Positions 41,234 through 50,095 of a DNA stretch of 64,000 bases are shown in pieces. Each line of letters starts with the position of its first letter. The stretch's first letter is position 1. Origin of the DNA: Murimonas intestini (GTDB lineage: Bacteria; Bacillota; Clostridia; Lachnospirales; Lachnospiraceae); the NCBI RefSeq assembly GCF_024622195.1, contig NZ_JANKBI010000023.1, positions 1-64,000 on the forward strand. Direction: 5' to 3'. A program made the position numbers and the translations under genes. The notes beneath the pieces were generated by a model, which was not told the origin of the DNA, did not search any database, and was given only the letters and a program-made list of their open reading frames with translations.

Positions 41234-42034
41234 TTATACAGACATGTCTTTTCTTTTAAAGATCACGATTCCGGCAGCTATCATCACCAGTCCCGCAGCG
41301 TACAGGATCACGCACTGTACCAGCGCCCCTGTATCACCTGCAATGATTCCGCGCGGGTCGAACAGTGTCAGCGGTGTGATATATTTCAGGTTCTCAAATT
41401 TATCTCCCACCTGTGATATCATCTGGATCAATATGGAAGCGATCACAATTCCCGCCCCTGTCCCGTATGACAGCCTTGATTCATTAAACAGGCAGGAGGC
41501 CAGGAAACAAACACCTCCAAAGAACAGGTGCATTCCAAATAAAGCCACGTTTACGAGCAAAAACTTGCCCATATCCAATTCCCCCGGAAACATGATCTGG
41601 GATACCACGATGATCAGAACCGCCACATATGCGATCAGTACAAAGATCCCTGCCGCCATGGCCAGCGCCTGTGTCACCGCTATCTTAGTTCTTTTATTTG
41701 GCGTAGCCAGCAGATATGCCATAGAACCCTGATCTACATATCTGGCCACCAGACGGTTGGCGAGTATGATGATGAATACCCCCGGAAAAGCCACAAGCAG
41801 TATGCCATATAGATACCCCACCACAAACTCCAGCAGTGTTGTTCCCACATTGAGCATCCCTGCTGCCGCAAAAATCTCCGGCATACTCTCTGCCATAGAC
41901 TTCAGCCCGTCGCCCATTCCCGGACCGTACATGGCTACAATCATGGCAGAGTACATAGTCAGCACTCCCATGAAAATAATCAGAAGAATATAATTTGCCC
42001 TGATCTCCCTTTTAAATAATGTTCCGCTAATCAT
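41234..42034 (-). CDS. ABC transporter permease (ABC-2 type)
   Basis: 266 residues from the ATG at 42034, preceded by GGAGGTGG; the frame is open further upstream, inside the ATPase gene, without a site. About six membrane helices, with the first just after a basic LFKREIRANY start, a pattern common in ABC-2 permeases. LVARYVDQGSMAYLLATPNKRTKIA is the cytoplasmic loop likely to contact the ATPase. Its start overlaps the ATPase stop by 8 bases. Substrate unknown. Confidence 0.9.
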   Translation of the reverse strand: MISGTLFKREIRANYILLIIFMGVLTMYSAMIVAMYGPGMGDGLKSMAESMPEIFAAAGMLNVGTTLLEFVVGYLYGILLVAFPGVFIIILANRLVARYVDQGSMAYLLATPNKRTKIAVTQALAMAAGIFVLIAYVAVLIIVVSQIMFPGELDMGKFLLVNVALFGMHLFFGGVCFLASCLFNESRLSYGTGAGIVIASILIQMISQVGDKFENLKYITPLTLFDPRGIIAGDTGALVQCVILYAAGLVMIAAGIVIFKRKDMSV

Positions 42035-42914
42035 TGCTGCCACCTCCATAAAAATGCATGAACAGCTCTTCCAGGCTGGCAGTATGTACATCCATATCCA
42101 CCACTGTAAACTGTGAGGCCTGCTTTAACAGCCCGTCCATACTTCCTTTTACCTTTGCTGTAACTGTCTTCTTTTTGACCAGGGCACCCGGCACCAGAGC
42201 GGCCAGCCTGGCAGCGCTGTCCTCAGAATCCAGCCTGAATTCCACTGTCTTGCTCTTGCCTGAGCGCAGCTTCTCTATGTCCTCCACAGCCATCAGCCTG
42301 CCGTCTTTTATAATGGCAGCCCTGTCGCATGTCCTCTCCACTTCCTCAAATATGTGGGATGACATGAGTATAGTCTTGCCTCTCTGCTTTTCCTCCATTA
42401 TAAGCTCTATGAACTTGTTCTGCATCAGAGGGTCAAGGCCGCTTGTGGGCTCATCCAGTATGAGTATATCCGGGTCCTGCATAAACGCGCAGACAATACC
42501 TATCTTCTGCTTCATTCCCTTGGACATCTTCTTGATCTTGCCGGATGCATTCAGCTCAAACATCTTTTTCAGCTCCTCCATCCTCTTCAGATCCTTAAGC
42601 CCCTTCATATTGGCCACAAAACGTATAAAACTGTCCCCCGTCATGCTGTCTATAAATGCGATCTCCCCAGGCAGATATCCCAGATTCTTCTGGATATCCT
42701 TTGCTTCAGAAAAGCAGTCCATCCCCGAAATCGTAAGGCTTCCCTTATCAGGCTTTGTAAATCCCATCAGCTGGCGGATGGTCGTTGTCTTTCCCGCACC
42801 GTTTGGCCCCAGAAACCCCAGTATCTCGCCCTTTCTCACATTGAAGCTCACATCAAAGACACCCTTCTGGTTTCCATAGTCCTTTGTGATGTCATGTATC
42901 TCTATTACATTCAT
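42027..42914 (-). CDS. ABC transporter ATP-binding protein
   Basis: 295 residues. Walker A GPNGAGKTTTI, Q-loop at MGFTKPD, signature MSKGMKQKIGI (a degenerate LSGGQ, common in this subfamily), Walker B ILILDEPTSGLDP and H-loop SSHIF. The last 80 residues form an accessory domain. Exporters of this CcmA/YhaQ type move antimicrobials, lipids or peptides. It overlaps the TetR gene by 23 bases and the permease gene by 8, forming one operon. Confidence 0.94.
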   Translation of the reverse strand: MNVIEIHDITKDYGNQKGVFDVSFNVRKGEILGFLGPNGAGKTTTIRQLMGFTKPDKGSLTISGMDCFSEAKDIQKNLGYLPGEIAFIDSMTGDSFIRFVANMKGLKDLKRMEELKKMFELNASGKIKKMSKGMKQKIGIVCAFMQDPDILILDEPTSGLDPLMQNKFIELIMEEKQRGKTILMSSHIFEEVERTCDRAAIIKDGRLMAVEDIEKLRSGKSKTVEFRLDSEDSAARLAALVPGALVKKKTVTAKVKGSMDGLLKQASQFTVVDMDVHTASLEELFMHFYGGGSND

Positions 42915-43533
42915 GTAAATATTCCTCCTTATACATCATGGTGCGCAGCATCTCCATCCACTCTTCAAACTCCTTCATCATCTGCTCCAGATCCAGTGCA
43001 TCCTCCTTCATCCTCTTAGAATGAATATAGCCGTCTGACATCCAGTTCATCATCTGATAGACCTTTTGGGCACTGACTCCATCCTTGAATTTCGAACAGT
43101 CAATACCTGCAAAATAACTTTCAGCGGCATTATCTGTAAGCTCCGTATTCATGCTGTTTAACTGTGAACTCACTGCCTCTTCCTTTGAGTAAAAGCAGCG
43201 CACGCAGAAATCCAGGATATGGGGATTCTTTTTTAAGATTCTCACCTTACACAATGCCCCATATCTAATCCGCTCAAACAGGTCCGTGATCTTCCAGAAA
43301 TCCTTATCCAGAATCTGACTTTTCATAACATTTGCCGTATAATCATAGAGATACAAATACAGATCCCTTTTATTGTGGAAATAATAAAACAGACTGCCCT
43401 TGGAAATGCCTGCCCTGGCAGCAATATCATCTGTATTTGCCTGCTTATACTCATTTTTAGAAAAAACTTCCATAGCTGCATTGATGATACACGTCTGCTT
43501 TTCAACAGGCAGCTCATGAAACTTCTCGTACAT
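42892..43533 (-). CDS. TetR/AcrR-family transcriptional regulator
   Basis: 213 residues from the ATG at 43533 after GGAAGGAAAT; an upstream in-frame start lacks a site. The N-terminal helix-turn-helix reads TDDIAARAGISKGSLFYYFHNKRDLY, a textbook TetR pattern. The C-terminal ligand domain is variable and unassigned. First gene of the TetR-ATPase-permease operon, so it most likely represses the transporter until its ligand binds. Confidence 0.93.
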   Translation of the reverse strand: MYEKFHELPVEKQTCIINAAMEVFSKNEYKQANTDDIAARAGISKGSLFYYFHNKRDLYLYLYDYTANVMKSQILDKDFWKITDLFERIRYGALCKVRILKKNPHILDFCVRCFYSKEEAVSSQLNSMNTELTDNAAESYFAGIDCSKFKDGVSAQKVYQMMNWMSDGYIHSKRMKEDALDLEQMMKEFEEWMEMLRTMMYKEEYLHECNRDT

Positions 43534-43725
43534 ATTTCCTTCCTTTCTGCCAGGATGACAAGTGCACATCATGATCCTGATATTAGTACCAAAATATCAC
43601 ATTGACTATTTTTTACAACCCCCAATAATAAAAATATTCTGCTGACGCCTTTTCACAAATACAGCCGGCTGTTGGGCCGGCCGCATGTGCATGCAGATCA
43701 TCTCATGAACAGTCTTAAAACTTCT

Positions 43726-46700
43726 TTAATCCTGCTTATAATCCGTTATATCCTGGCATGTGAGGAGAATATTCTTTTTATTTTTCCAATTTATATAAGA
43801 AGCGCCGGTTAGGGTCCATACCCTCAGTATGGGGTTATATATTTCAATAGGCTCCCTCTCATTTGCTTTCAGCCGCCTGGCGGGACATCGCTCACATGGC
43901 TCATCCCTTTTAAAATAAGCCTTATAGCACTTCATGCCCTCTCTTGCCTCAGGCACTATGGCGTGTGTCTTTGCATTGATATATTCCAGGCTGTATGTAT
44001 CACTGTCGATGGCATATATCCAGAGATCCTGGCCATCAAGTATATTTTCCAGATCTGCGGCCGTGCTCTCCGCCCTGTCCTGGGCTCTTTTCTTGAGCAG
44101 GTAGACTGACAGCAGCTTTGATATAAATGTAAGGGCGCTGATCTGTTCCTGTGTCCACAGACGCCTTACCAAACAGTCGTCAAACCCTACAAATCCTTTA
44201 AATACCCCCATATCACGTATTGCACACTGAAGCATGGACTTTACTCCCTGCTTCATAAAAAAATCTCTTTGTTCCTTCACAAGCAGGTTCACATCAGGAC
44301 AGTAAAATATGCTGTCCTCATTAAACAGTGACTTATAAGCCATGCCAAGATCTTTATATTTCACATGCTGAAGAATCTCCTTTTGTACGGAAATCCCCTC
44401 ATTGCACCACTCATATGTATTATCACAATATGCCCCGTCACAGGAATCTTCAAACACATAGGCACGGCTGACCCCAAATTCCTTTCCTGTAAGCTCCAGA
44501 ATATCGGAGATGGCCTCATCCATACCGTCAGAATCATATATTATTTTCAGCACCCTCTCGATCAGAACAGTATCCAGTCCATTCGTCTGATCATTTGAGT
44601 CTATCCGGGTGCTTGTATTCAGCATTCTTGACCTTGCCCCATACGTATTGGTAAGGGCTGATTTCCCGTATACCGTAAAGCAGTTCTTTCCCCTGGACTT
44701 GGCATCATACAGGGCAATATCGCTGTTGTTGAACAGCACCTCAAACTTTTCCCCGTCCTGGGGGCAGAACACAATGCCTACGCTGCATGACGGATAGAAC
44801 GGCAGTACATTTTCACTGAACATGGTGGAAAAGGCCTTAACGATCCTCTCAGCCATCAGAACAGCCTCTCTGTCATCCTTAATATCCCTCATAAATATAA
44901 GGAATTCATCTCCGCCTATTCTGGATATGATATCCCTGCTGCTGAACAGTTCTCCCAGGACAGAAGAAATCTCCTGAAGCACAGCATCTCCAAACATATG
45001 CCCATAATTATCATTTATATTTTTAAAATCATCCACATCCAGAATAAACATGGCTGATCTGTCCCTCTCACCGCGCCGTTTCAGATATCTCTCTATCTTA
45101 TCCCTGGCTGTCCTTTTATTATAAAGCCCTGTAAGCTCATCCCTCTCTGCTTTATTCTTAAGCTCCTGGGATGCTCTCTTTTCCTTGTCAATATCACTTA
45201 GCACGCCGACAGCCTTAAACGGCCTGCCGGTCCCGTCAAACTGTGCCGTAGCTCTTATCCTGCACCACCTGTACCGGCCATTCCCGTCAGCTATCCTCAG
45301 CTCCGTCTCCTTATAATGAACACCCTTTTCCAGTTCGCTCATAAACCCGACCAGTTCAGATACATCCTTGGGATGGACATGAGAAGTTTTTCTCAGCCTT
45401 TTCTTCACATCGTTTTTTATAGGCTCATATCCGAATTTTTCCCGCCAGTTGGAAGAATAGCTTAGCTGGTTCTTCAGGATATCCCACTCAAATATAATAT
45501 CATTTGTCTGGTCCATAATAATCTTATGGCGCTCCAGGGTCAGCCGCAGCTGTTCCTGCTCCTGCTTAGACTTTGTAATATCCAGCAGAGCCCCGTACAG
45601 ATACTCCAGTCCGTCCTCACCCGTGATGATGCGTCCTTTTCCCAGGATCCAGACCCTTCTGCCGTCTTTTGTCACCACCCTGTATTCCAGTTCCAGAGAA
45701 GTTCCCAGCTTCAGCTGAGATTCTATCTGGCGCCTCAGGTCCTCTCTGTCAGGCATATATATAAGGTCTATAAATCTGTTATCAAACTTCTCCCTGATCT
45801 CCGCTTTTGTATAACCCAGCAGCTCTGAGAGCCCGTCACTCACCTCCGGGAGGGTAAACCACTGGTTATACCTGAATTTCTGAATGCAGATCAATACACT
45901 GCGCAGTATCACATCATTATAAAACTGCCTCTCAACCTGTGAGGAAGTTAATTCCTCCCCGCTCTCACGTTTCCATATCAGCAGGATCTTCCTCCTTCTG
46001 GGGTTGTCCGTATCTGCACGGAGCAGTGTATTCCTGCACCAGAAATACACTCCCAGGTTCTTATCATACACGCGGTACCTCTCGCTTTTCTTCATCAGTC
46101 CGTTGTCAAAAAAGTCCTGTATATATTTGTCCGTGATCCTCATAGCTGTCTGCCTGTCCTCAGGATGCACAGATTCACAGGCAAAAGTCCTCACTGCATC
46201 TTCAAAACTATATCCATTCTTTAACGGTGCAAAGCTGTCATCCGCCAGATATACAAGATGGTAGAGGCCTGTAGTCAGGTCCAGCTCCATAACTGTATCT
46301 TCTGCATATCTGAGCATGGCAAAATATTTCATCTGCCCCATCTGAAGCGTGTCCATCTCCGGTATCTCAGGAATGGCCGGCTGCTGTTTCGGACCCACGC
46401 CTTCGCCTTTATGCATGTTGCCGTCAGCGTACTCCTTAGAGAGCAATGCAAACTTTTCCCTGACATTCTTCAGGCACTCCAGAAGTTTGGGCGAAAATAC
46501 ACCGCACTCTCCATTCAGGATCATATTAAACGCCTGCTGGGGAGGGATCGCTTTCTTATATACCCGGTTGGTAGTGAGGGCATCATAGCAGTCAGCCACC
46601 CCCACCACCTGTGCACAGACAGGTATATTATTGCCCTTCAGCCCGTCAGGATAGCCCCGCCCATCCCAGCGCTCGTGGTGATACCTGCAGATATTATAGG

Positions 46701-47475
46701 CATACTGCAGATACTCCTTATCACTCACCCTGTCCAGCCCTGCAAGCATCTCACAGCCTTTTACAGCGTGGGTCTTCATTATCTCAAATTCATCCCGGGT
46801 CAGCCTGCCCGGCTTATTCAGTATAGAATCAGGAATGGCTATCTTCCCTATATCATGCATGGAGGATGCGCTCACAATAATCTCGATCTTCCGCTTATCA
46901 AGGCCAAATTCCGGGTAGCACTGAGCCACATTTTCCAGAAGCAGCTTTGTAAACATCCTGATTCTCTGTATATGCTGCCCTGTCTCCACACTCCTGTACT
47001 CTATAATGGACGACAGGGCATCGATCATGACTGCATTCGACTCCCTCAGTTTAGCAGCCTGCTCTTCTATAAGCTCCTGCTGGTTTAACTTGCGCAGGTT
47101 CAGCTCAATGATATTCTGGACCCTTCTCCTGACCACAAAAGGCTCAAAGGGCTTCAGAATGATCTCCGATGCCCCCATATCAAAAATCTTAACTTCATTC
47201 TGGGCCGAATCCTCCGCTGTAATGATAATAACAGGAAATTCCTGAAGGAAACCGCGTTTGTCAACTTCTTCCATGACCTGATATCCATCCATGACCGGCA
47301 TAACAAGATCCAGCAGCACGGTTGCTATCTTTCCATGGTACTGCCCCAGAAAGACAAGAGCCTGCTCCCCGTTTTCCGCTTCCAGGATATTATATTCTTT
47401 CTCAAATACATTTCTCAGTATTGCCCTGTTTATTTCTACATCATCTACTATCAGGATCGTATCTCTTTTTGTCAT
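43726..47475 (-). CDS. Multidomain cyclic-dinucleotide enzyme: REC - HD-GYP - PAS repeats - GGDEF - GAF - PAS
   Basis: 1249 residues, no membrane helix. Residues 1-125 are a receiver domain with Asp56 in LLDLVMP. About 150-340 is an HD-GYP domain with HDIGK and HHERWDGRGYP, intact metal and motif residues. About 380-790 holds two or three PAS-type folds, two of which end with rules such as GRRVWILGKGR and GRYRWCRIRAT. About 800-970 is a GGDEF domain with DELTGLYNKR and an intact RIGGDEF loop. About 1000-1150 is GAF-like and the last 90 residues PAS-like. It may both make and hydrolyse cyclic di-GMP, tuned by phosphorylation. Confidence 0.9.
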   Translation of the reverse strand: MTKRDTILIVDDVEINRAILRNVFEKEYNILEAENGEQALVFLGQYHGKIATVLLDLVMPVMDGYQVMEEVDKRGFLQEFPVIIITAEDSAQNEVKIFDMGASEIILKPFEPFVVRRRVQNIIELNLRKLNQQELIEEQAAKLRESNAVMIDALSSIIEYRSVETGQHIQRIRMFTKLLLENVAQCYPEFGLDKRKIEIIVSASSMHDIGKIAIPDSILNKPGRLTRDEFEIMKTHAVKGCEMLAGLDRVSDKEYLQYAYNICRYHHERWDGRGYPDGLKGNNIPVCAQVVGVADCYDALTTNRVYKKAIPPQQAFNMILNGECGVFSPKLLECLKNVREKFALLSKEYADGNMHKGEGVGPKQQPAIPEIPEMDTLQMGQMKYFAMLRYAEDTVMELDLTTGLYHLVYLADDSFAPLKNGYSFEDAVRTFACESVHPEDRQTAMRITDKYIQDFFDNGLMKKSERYRVYDKNLGVYFWCRNTLLRADTDNPRRRKILLIWKRESGEELTSSQVERQFYNDVILRSVLICIQKFRYNQWFTLPEVSDGLSELLGYTKAEIREKFDNRFIDLIYMPDREDLRRQIESQLKLGTSLELEYRVVTKDGRRVWILGKGRIITGEDGLEYLYGALLDITKSKQEQEQLRLTLERHKIIMDQTNDIIFEWDILKNQLSYSSNWREKFGYEPIKNDVKKRLRKTSHVHPKDVSELVGFMSELEKGVHYKETELRIADGNGRYRWCRIRATAQFDGTGRPFKAVGVLSDIDKEKRASQELKNKAERDELTGLYNKRTARDKIERYLKRRGERDRSAMFILDVDDFKNINDNYGHMFGDAVLQEISSVLGELFSSRDIISRIGGDEFLIFMRDIKDDREAVLMAERIVKAFSTMFSENVLPFYPSCSVGIVFCPQDGEKFEVLFNNSDIALYDAKSRGKNCFTVYGKSALTNTYGARSRMLNTSTRIDSNDQTNGLDTVLIERVLKIIYDSDGMDEAISDILELTGKEFGVSRAYVFEDSCDGAYCDNTYEWCNEGISVQKEILQHVKYKDLGMAYKSLFNEDSIFYCPDVNLLVKEQRDFFMKQGVKSMLQCAIRDMGVFKGFVGFDDCLVRRLWTQEQISALTFISKLLSVYLLKKRAQDRAESTAADLENILDGQDLWIYAIDSDTYSLEYINAKTHAIVPEAREGMKCYKAYFKRDEPCERCPARRLKANEREPIEIYNPILRVWTLTGASYINWKNKKNILLTCQDITDYKQD

Positions 47476-47592
47476 TGTTTTCTCCCCGTACTGTTGATCA
47501 ACGGTACTGTCTCTGTTCCTCTTATCATATCATGTTTTACATAAAAAACTATATTTTTTTCATCATTGCCGCAATTTCCCGGCCGTAATCAT

Positions 47593-48123
47593 CTACAGCC
47601 TCACTCCCCTGGCCAGAATCACACTTGCCACGATCCCGGCCAGAGTGGCCGCAAGTGCGCCTGTAAGTGTATACCTGGTTTTCTTTACCTTTGCAGTCAT
47701 GAAATAAACAGACATGGTATAAAATATGGTCTCCGTACACCCCATCATAATAGATGTCATAGTACCAATAAGGGAATCCGGCCCGTACTCCTTAAATATA
47801 TCCAGCACCAGCCCCGTAGCAGCGCTGGAAGAAAACATTCTCACAATGGTAACCGGCACCAGCTGGGAGGGGAAACCGGCACGGTTCAGGAACATTCCCA
47901 GGACATTGGATACCATATCCAGAAAACCTGACGCCCGAAGTATCCCCACACCAACCATCAGCCCAATCAATGTTGGCATGATCTTGATGACAGTCTGGAA
48001 GCCATCCACCGCTCCTTTAATAAAGGTCTCATAGATATTCCGCTTCTGCAAAAGGCCGTATCCAATAACGTACAGCAAAATAAAGGGGATTATGTAAGTG
48101 GATAAAAATATTAGAAAATCCAT
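47593..48123 (-). CDS. spmB: Spore maturation protein B (nucleoside-recognition/Gate domain)
   Basis: 176 residues counted from the ATG at 48123 (GGGA 8 bases before); an ATG three codons earlier is possible. Four to five membrane helices with the SpmB signature stretches GYGLLQKRNIYETFIKGAVDG, MPTLIGLMVGVGILRASG and MMGCTETIFYTMSVYF. SpmB acts with SpmA in dehydration of the spore core. In most spore formers spmA is directly upstream; here the neighbour is an unrelated hydrolase, so spmA must lie elsewhere or be missing. Supports endospore formation. Confidence 0.93.
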   Translation of the reverse strand: MDFLIFLSTYIIPFILLYVIGYGLLQKRNIYETFIKGAVDGFQTVIKIMPTLIGLMVGVGILRASGFLDMVSNVLGMFLNRAGFPSQLVPVTIVRMFSSSAATGLVLDIFKEYGPDSLIGTMTSIMMGCTETIFYTMSVYFMTAKVKKTRYTLTGALAATLAGIVASVILARGVRL

Positions 48124-48213
48124 CAGCTGCATCCCGCATCTTTCTTTTTTACAGCATATTCATCAATTAGGAAGAATATGCTGCCTGGCCATCCTTCCCG
48201 GCCTCTACCCACA

Positions 48214-48271
48214 GAAAAAGGGGTATCCGCCCCGGCTTTTCTGTTTTCCCGAAAAACCGGCGGATACCCCT
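48214..48271 (-). terminator. Intrinsic terminator of the beta-CASP hydrolase gene
   Basis: AAGGGGTATCCGCC (48219-48232) and GGCGGATACCCCT (48259-48271) form a 12-13 bp stem. Inner pairing is also possible in the loop. The minus strand continues TTTTTCTG. Confidence 0.8.
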
Positions 48272-48282
48272 CTGCTCTATTT

Positions 48283-48309
48283 GTAACTGTTCAGTACTTT
48301 CACAGTTAC
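48283..48309. repeat. 27-nt palindromic intergenic repeat, GTAACTGT/ACAGTTAC type
   Basis: Perfect 8-base arms GTAACTGT (48283-48290) and ACAGTTAC (48302-48309) around TCAGTACTTTC. This is the best-preserved copy of the family also seen at 1804 and 29086. It abuts the stop of the hydrolase gene. Confidence 0.65.
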
Positions 48310-48310
48310 C

Positions 48311-49927
48311 TTATCTGTCCCACTTCTCACAAAGTGAGATTATCTGGTCGGCAAACTTGCCAAGATCCTTATTTGCTCCGCCCTCATTATGGCGTATGAC
48401 TGACATCAGCCTCTCTCCTGCAGACAAAAGCCTGCCAAAAGGCGTATTCAGCCGTACCTTCAGAGAAAGTTCAGCCTGCTCTTCAGTCTTCCTTACAAGT
48501 ACAGGCTTCCCTTCTTCTATGCATTTGTTCTCAGCCAGATCGTATATTGTACCGCTGTAGGGCGCCATTACATCAAGCCCCAGCTCTGTCCTCAGCCTTG
48601 CGGCAAACAGATCACACACTGTATCTTCTCCGTGTGTTACAAATACTTTATCCGGCTTCTTCTCAAATGCAGATATCCACTTAATCAGTCCATTATTATC
48701 AGCATGACCGCTGATCCCATTCAGCTTCATTATTCTGGCTTTTACGCCGATCTCCTCACCGAACAGCTTTACCTTTGACGCTCCCTCAGCTATTGATCTT
48801 CCCAGTGTCCCATAGGCCTGGTAACCAACGAACAGAATTGTGGATTCTTCTCTCCACAAGTTGTGTTTCAGATGGTGTTTGATCCTGCCAGCCTCACACA
48901 TGCCGCTGGCCGAAATAATAACCTTGGGCTTCTCGTCAAAATTGATCTCCTTTGATTCTTCACTTGTAATAGTTGTCTTCAGACCCCTGAATGTAATTGG
49001 GTTGATTCCCTGATTGATGAGATCCAGAGCCTCTTTATCAAAATCATCCCACATGTGTTCCATGAAAATACTTGTCGCCTCTATAGCCAGCGGACTATCC
49101 ACATAAACTTCAAAATCAGGAATCGTCTTAACCATGTTGTCTGCCTTTATTTTACGTATGAAGTACAGCAGCTCCTGCGTCCTGCCTACTGCAAAGGACG
49201 GTATCACCAGATTTCCTCCCTTACCCAGGGTGGATTCGATGATCTCTGCGAGTTCTCCCACATAATCGGGGATCTCGCCATGGCTCCTGTCACCATAGGT
49301 TGATTCCATCACCACATAATCTGCTGTGCTGAGATATTGGGGATCCCTTATAAGGGGCTGTCTTTCATTCCCAATATCTCCGGAAAATACAATCTTCTTC
49401 GTGCATTCTCCTTCTGTTATCCAGATCTCTATTGATGATGAACCAAGCAGATGCCCTGCATCTACAAATCTTACTTCCAATCCGTCGGTGATGCAGATTT
49501 TCTCGTTGTACGGATTTCCCTTAAAACAGGAAATGATCCCATCCGCATCCTGCATGTCGTAGAGGGGTACATATTCGGGCTTGCCTGCCCTCTGTCCCTT
49601 CCTGTTCCTCCACTCTGCCTCAAACATCTGAATGTGTGCACTGTCACGAAGCATAATCTGACATAGATCTGCCGTACCCGCTGTCGAATACACAATCCCT
49701 CTGAAGCCCCTTTTATACAGCAAAGGCAGCCTGCCTGAGTGATCAATATGTGCATGTGTCAGCAGTACTAAATCTATTTCTCCGGCCGATACCGGAATGT
49801 CCTGATTCTCAAACTCATCAGGACCCTGTTCCATTCCACAATCAATTAAAATTTTCTTATGACAAGCTTCCAGATAATAACAGCTGCCTGTCACCTCATG
49901 CGTTGCCCCCAAAAAAGTCAGTCTCAT
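48311..49927 (-). CDS. Beta-CASP metallo-beta-lactamase-fold RNA hydrolase (YSH1/CPSF-like)
   Basis: 538 residues from the ATG at 49927 (AAAGGAG 11 bases before). The MBL domain starts LTFLGATHEVTGSCYYLEA and carries the metal motif LTHAHIDHSGRLP, then VDAGHLLGSSSIEI and FSGDIGN. The beta-CASP insert is about 200-390, and motifs A to C include VVMESTYGDRSH, SASGMCEAGRIKHHL and VNGISGHADN-like LNGISGHADNNGL. Bacterial relatives are RNA endonucleases or exonucleases related to mRNA 3'-end processing enzymes. Confidence 0.93.
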   Translation of the reverse strand: MRLTFLGATHEVTGSCYYLEACHKKILIDCGMEQGPDEFENQDIPVSAGEIDLVLLTHAHIDHSGRLPLLYKRGFRGIVYSTAGTADLCQIMLRDSAHIQMFEAEWRNRKGQRAGKPEYVPLYDMQDADGIISCFKGNPYNEKICITDGLEVRFVDAGHLLGSSSIEIWITEGECTKKIVFSGDIGNERQPLIRDPQYLSTADYVVMESTYGDRSHGEIPDYVGELAEIIESTLGKGGNLVIPSFAVGRTQELLYFIRKIKADNMVKTIPDFEVYVDSPLAIEATSIFMEHMWDDFDKEALDLINQGINPITFRGLKTTITSEESKEINFDEKPKVIISASGMCEAGRIKHHLKHNLWREESTILFVGYQAYGTLGRSIAEGASKVKLFGEEIGVKARIMKLNGISGHADNNGLIKWISAFEKKPDKVFVTHGEDTVCDLFAARLRTELGLDVMAPYSGTIYDLAENKCIEEGKPVLVRKTEEQAELSLKVRLNTPFGRLLSAGERLMSVIRHNEGGANKDLGKFADQIISLCEKWDR

Positions 49928-50095
49928 AAATTCTGCCGCTCCTTTCGCCCAATAATACAATAAGTTATTCTCATAATATTATATTATACGCTCATTTCCC
50001 TTCATTCGATAGGAAATTTTTTCCCTGGAGCAATCACACTTTTATTTATTCATGTTTTTCTTATATACTTGCCTGTCTATGTTGTTGTCTCTAAA

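Noticed and set aside
43670..43700. GCCGGC hairpin downstream of the REC/HD-GYP/GGDEF gene as a terminator
   Set aside because: A short self-complementary stem (GCCGGC/GCCGGC) exists, but the following sequence (TGTATTTGTG) is a poor U-run, so it is not called.
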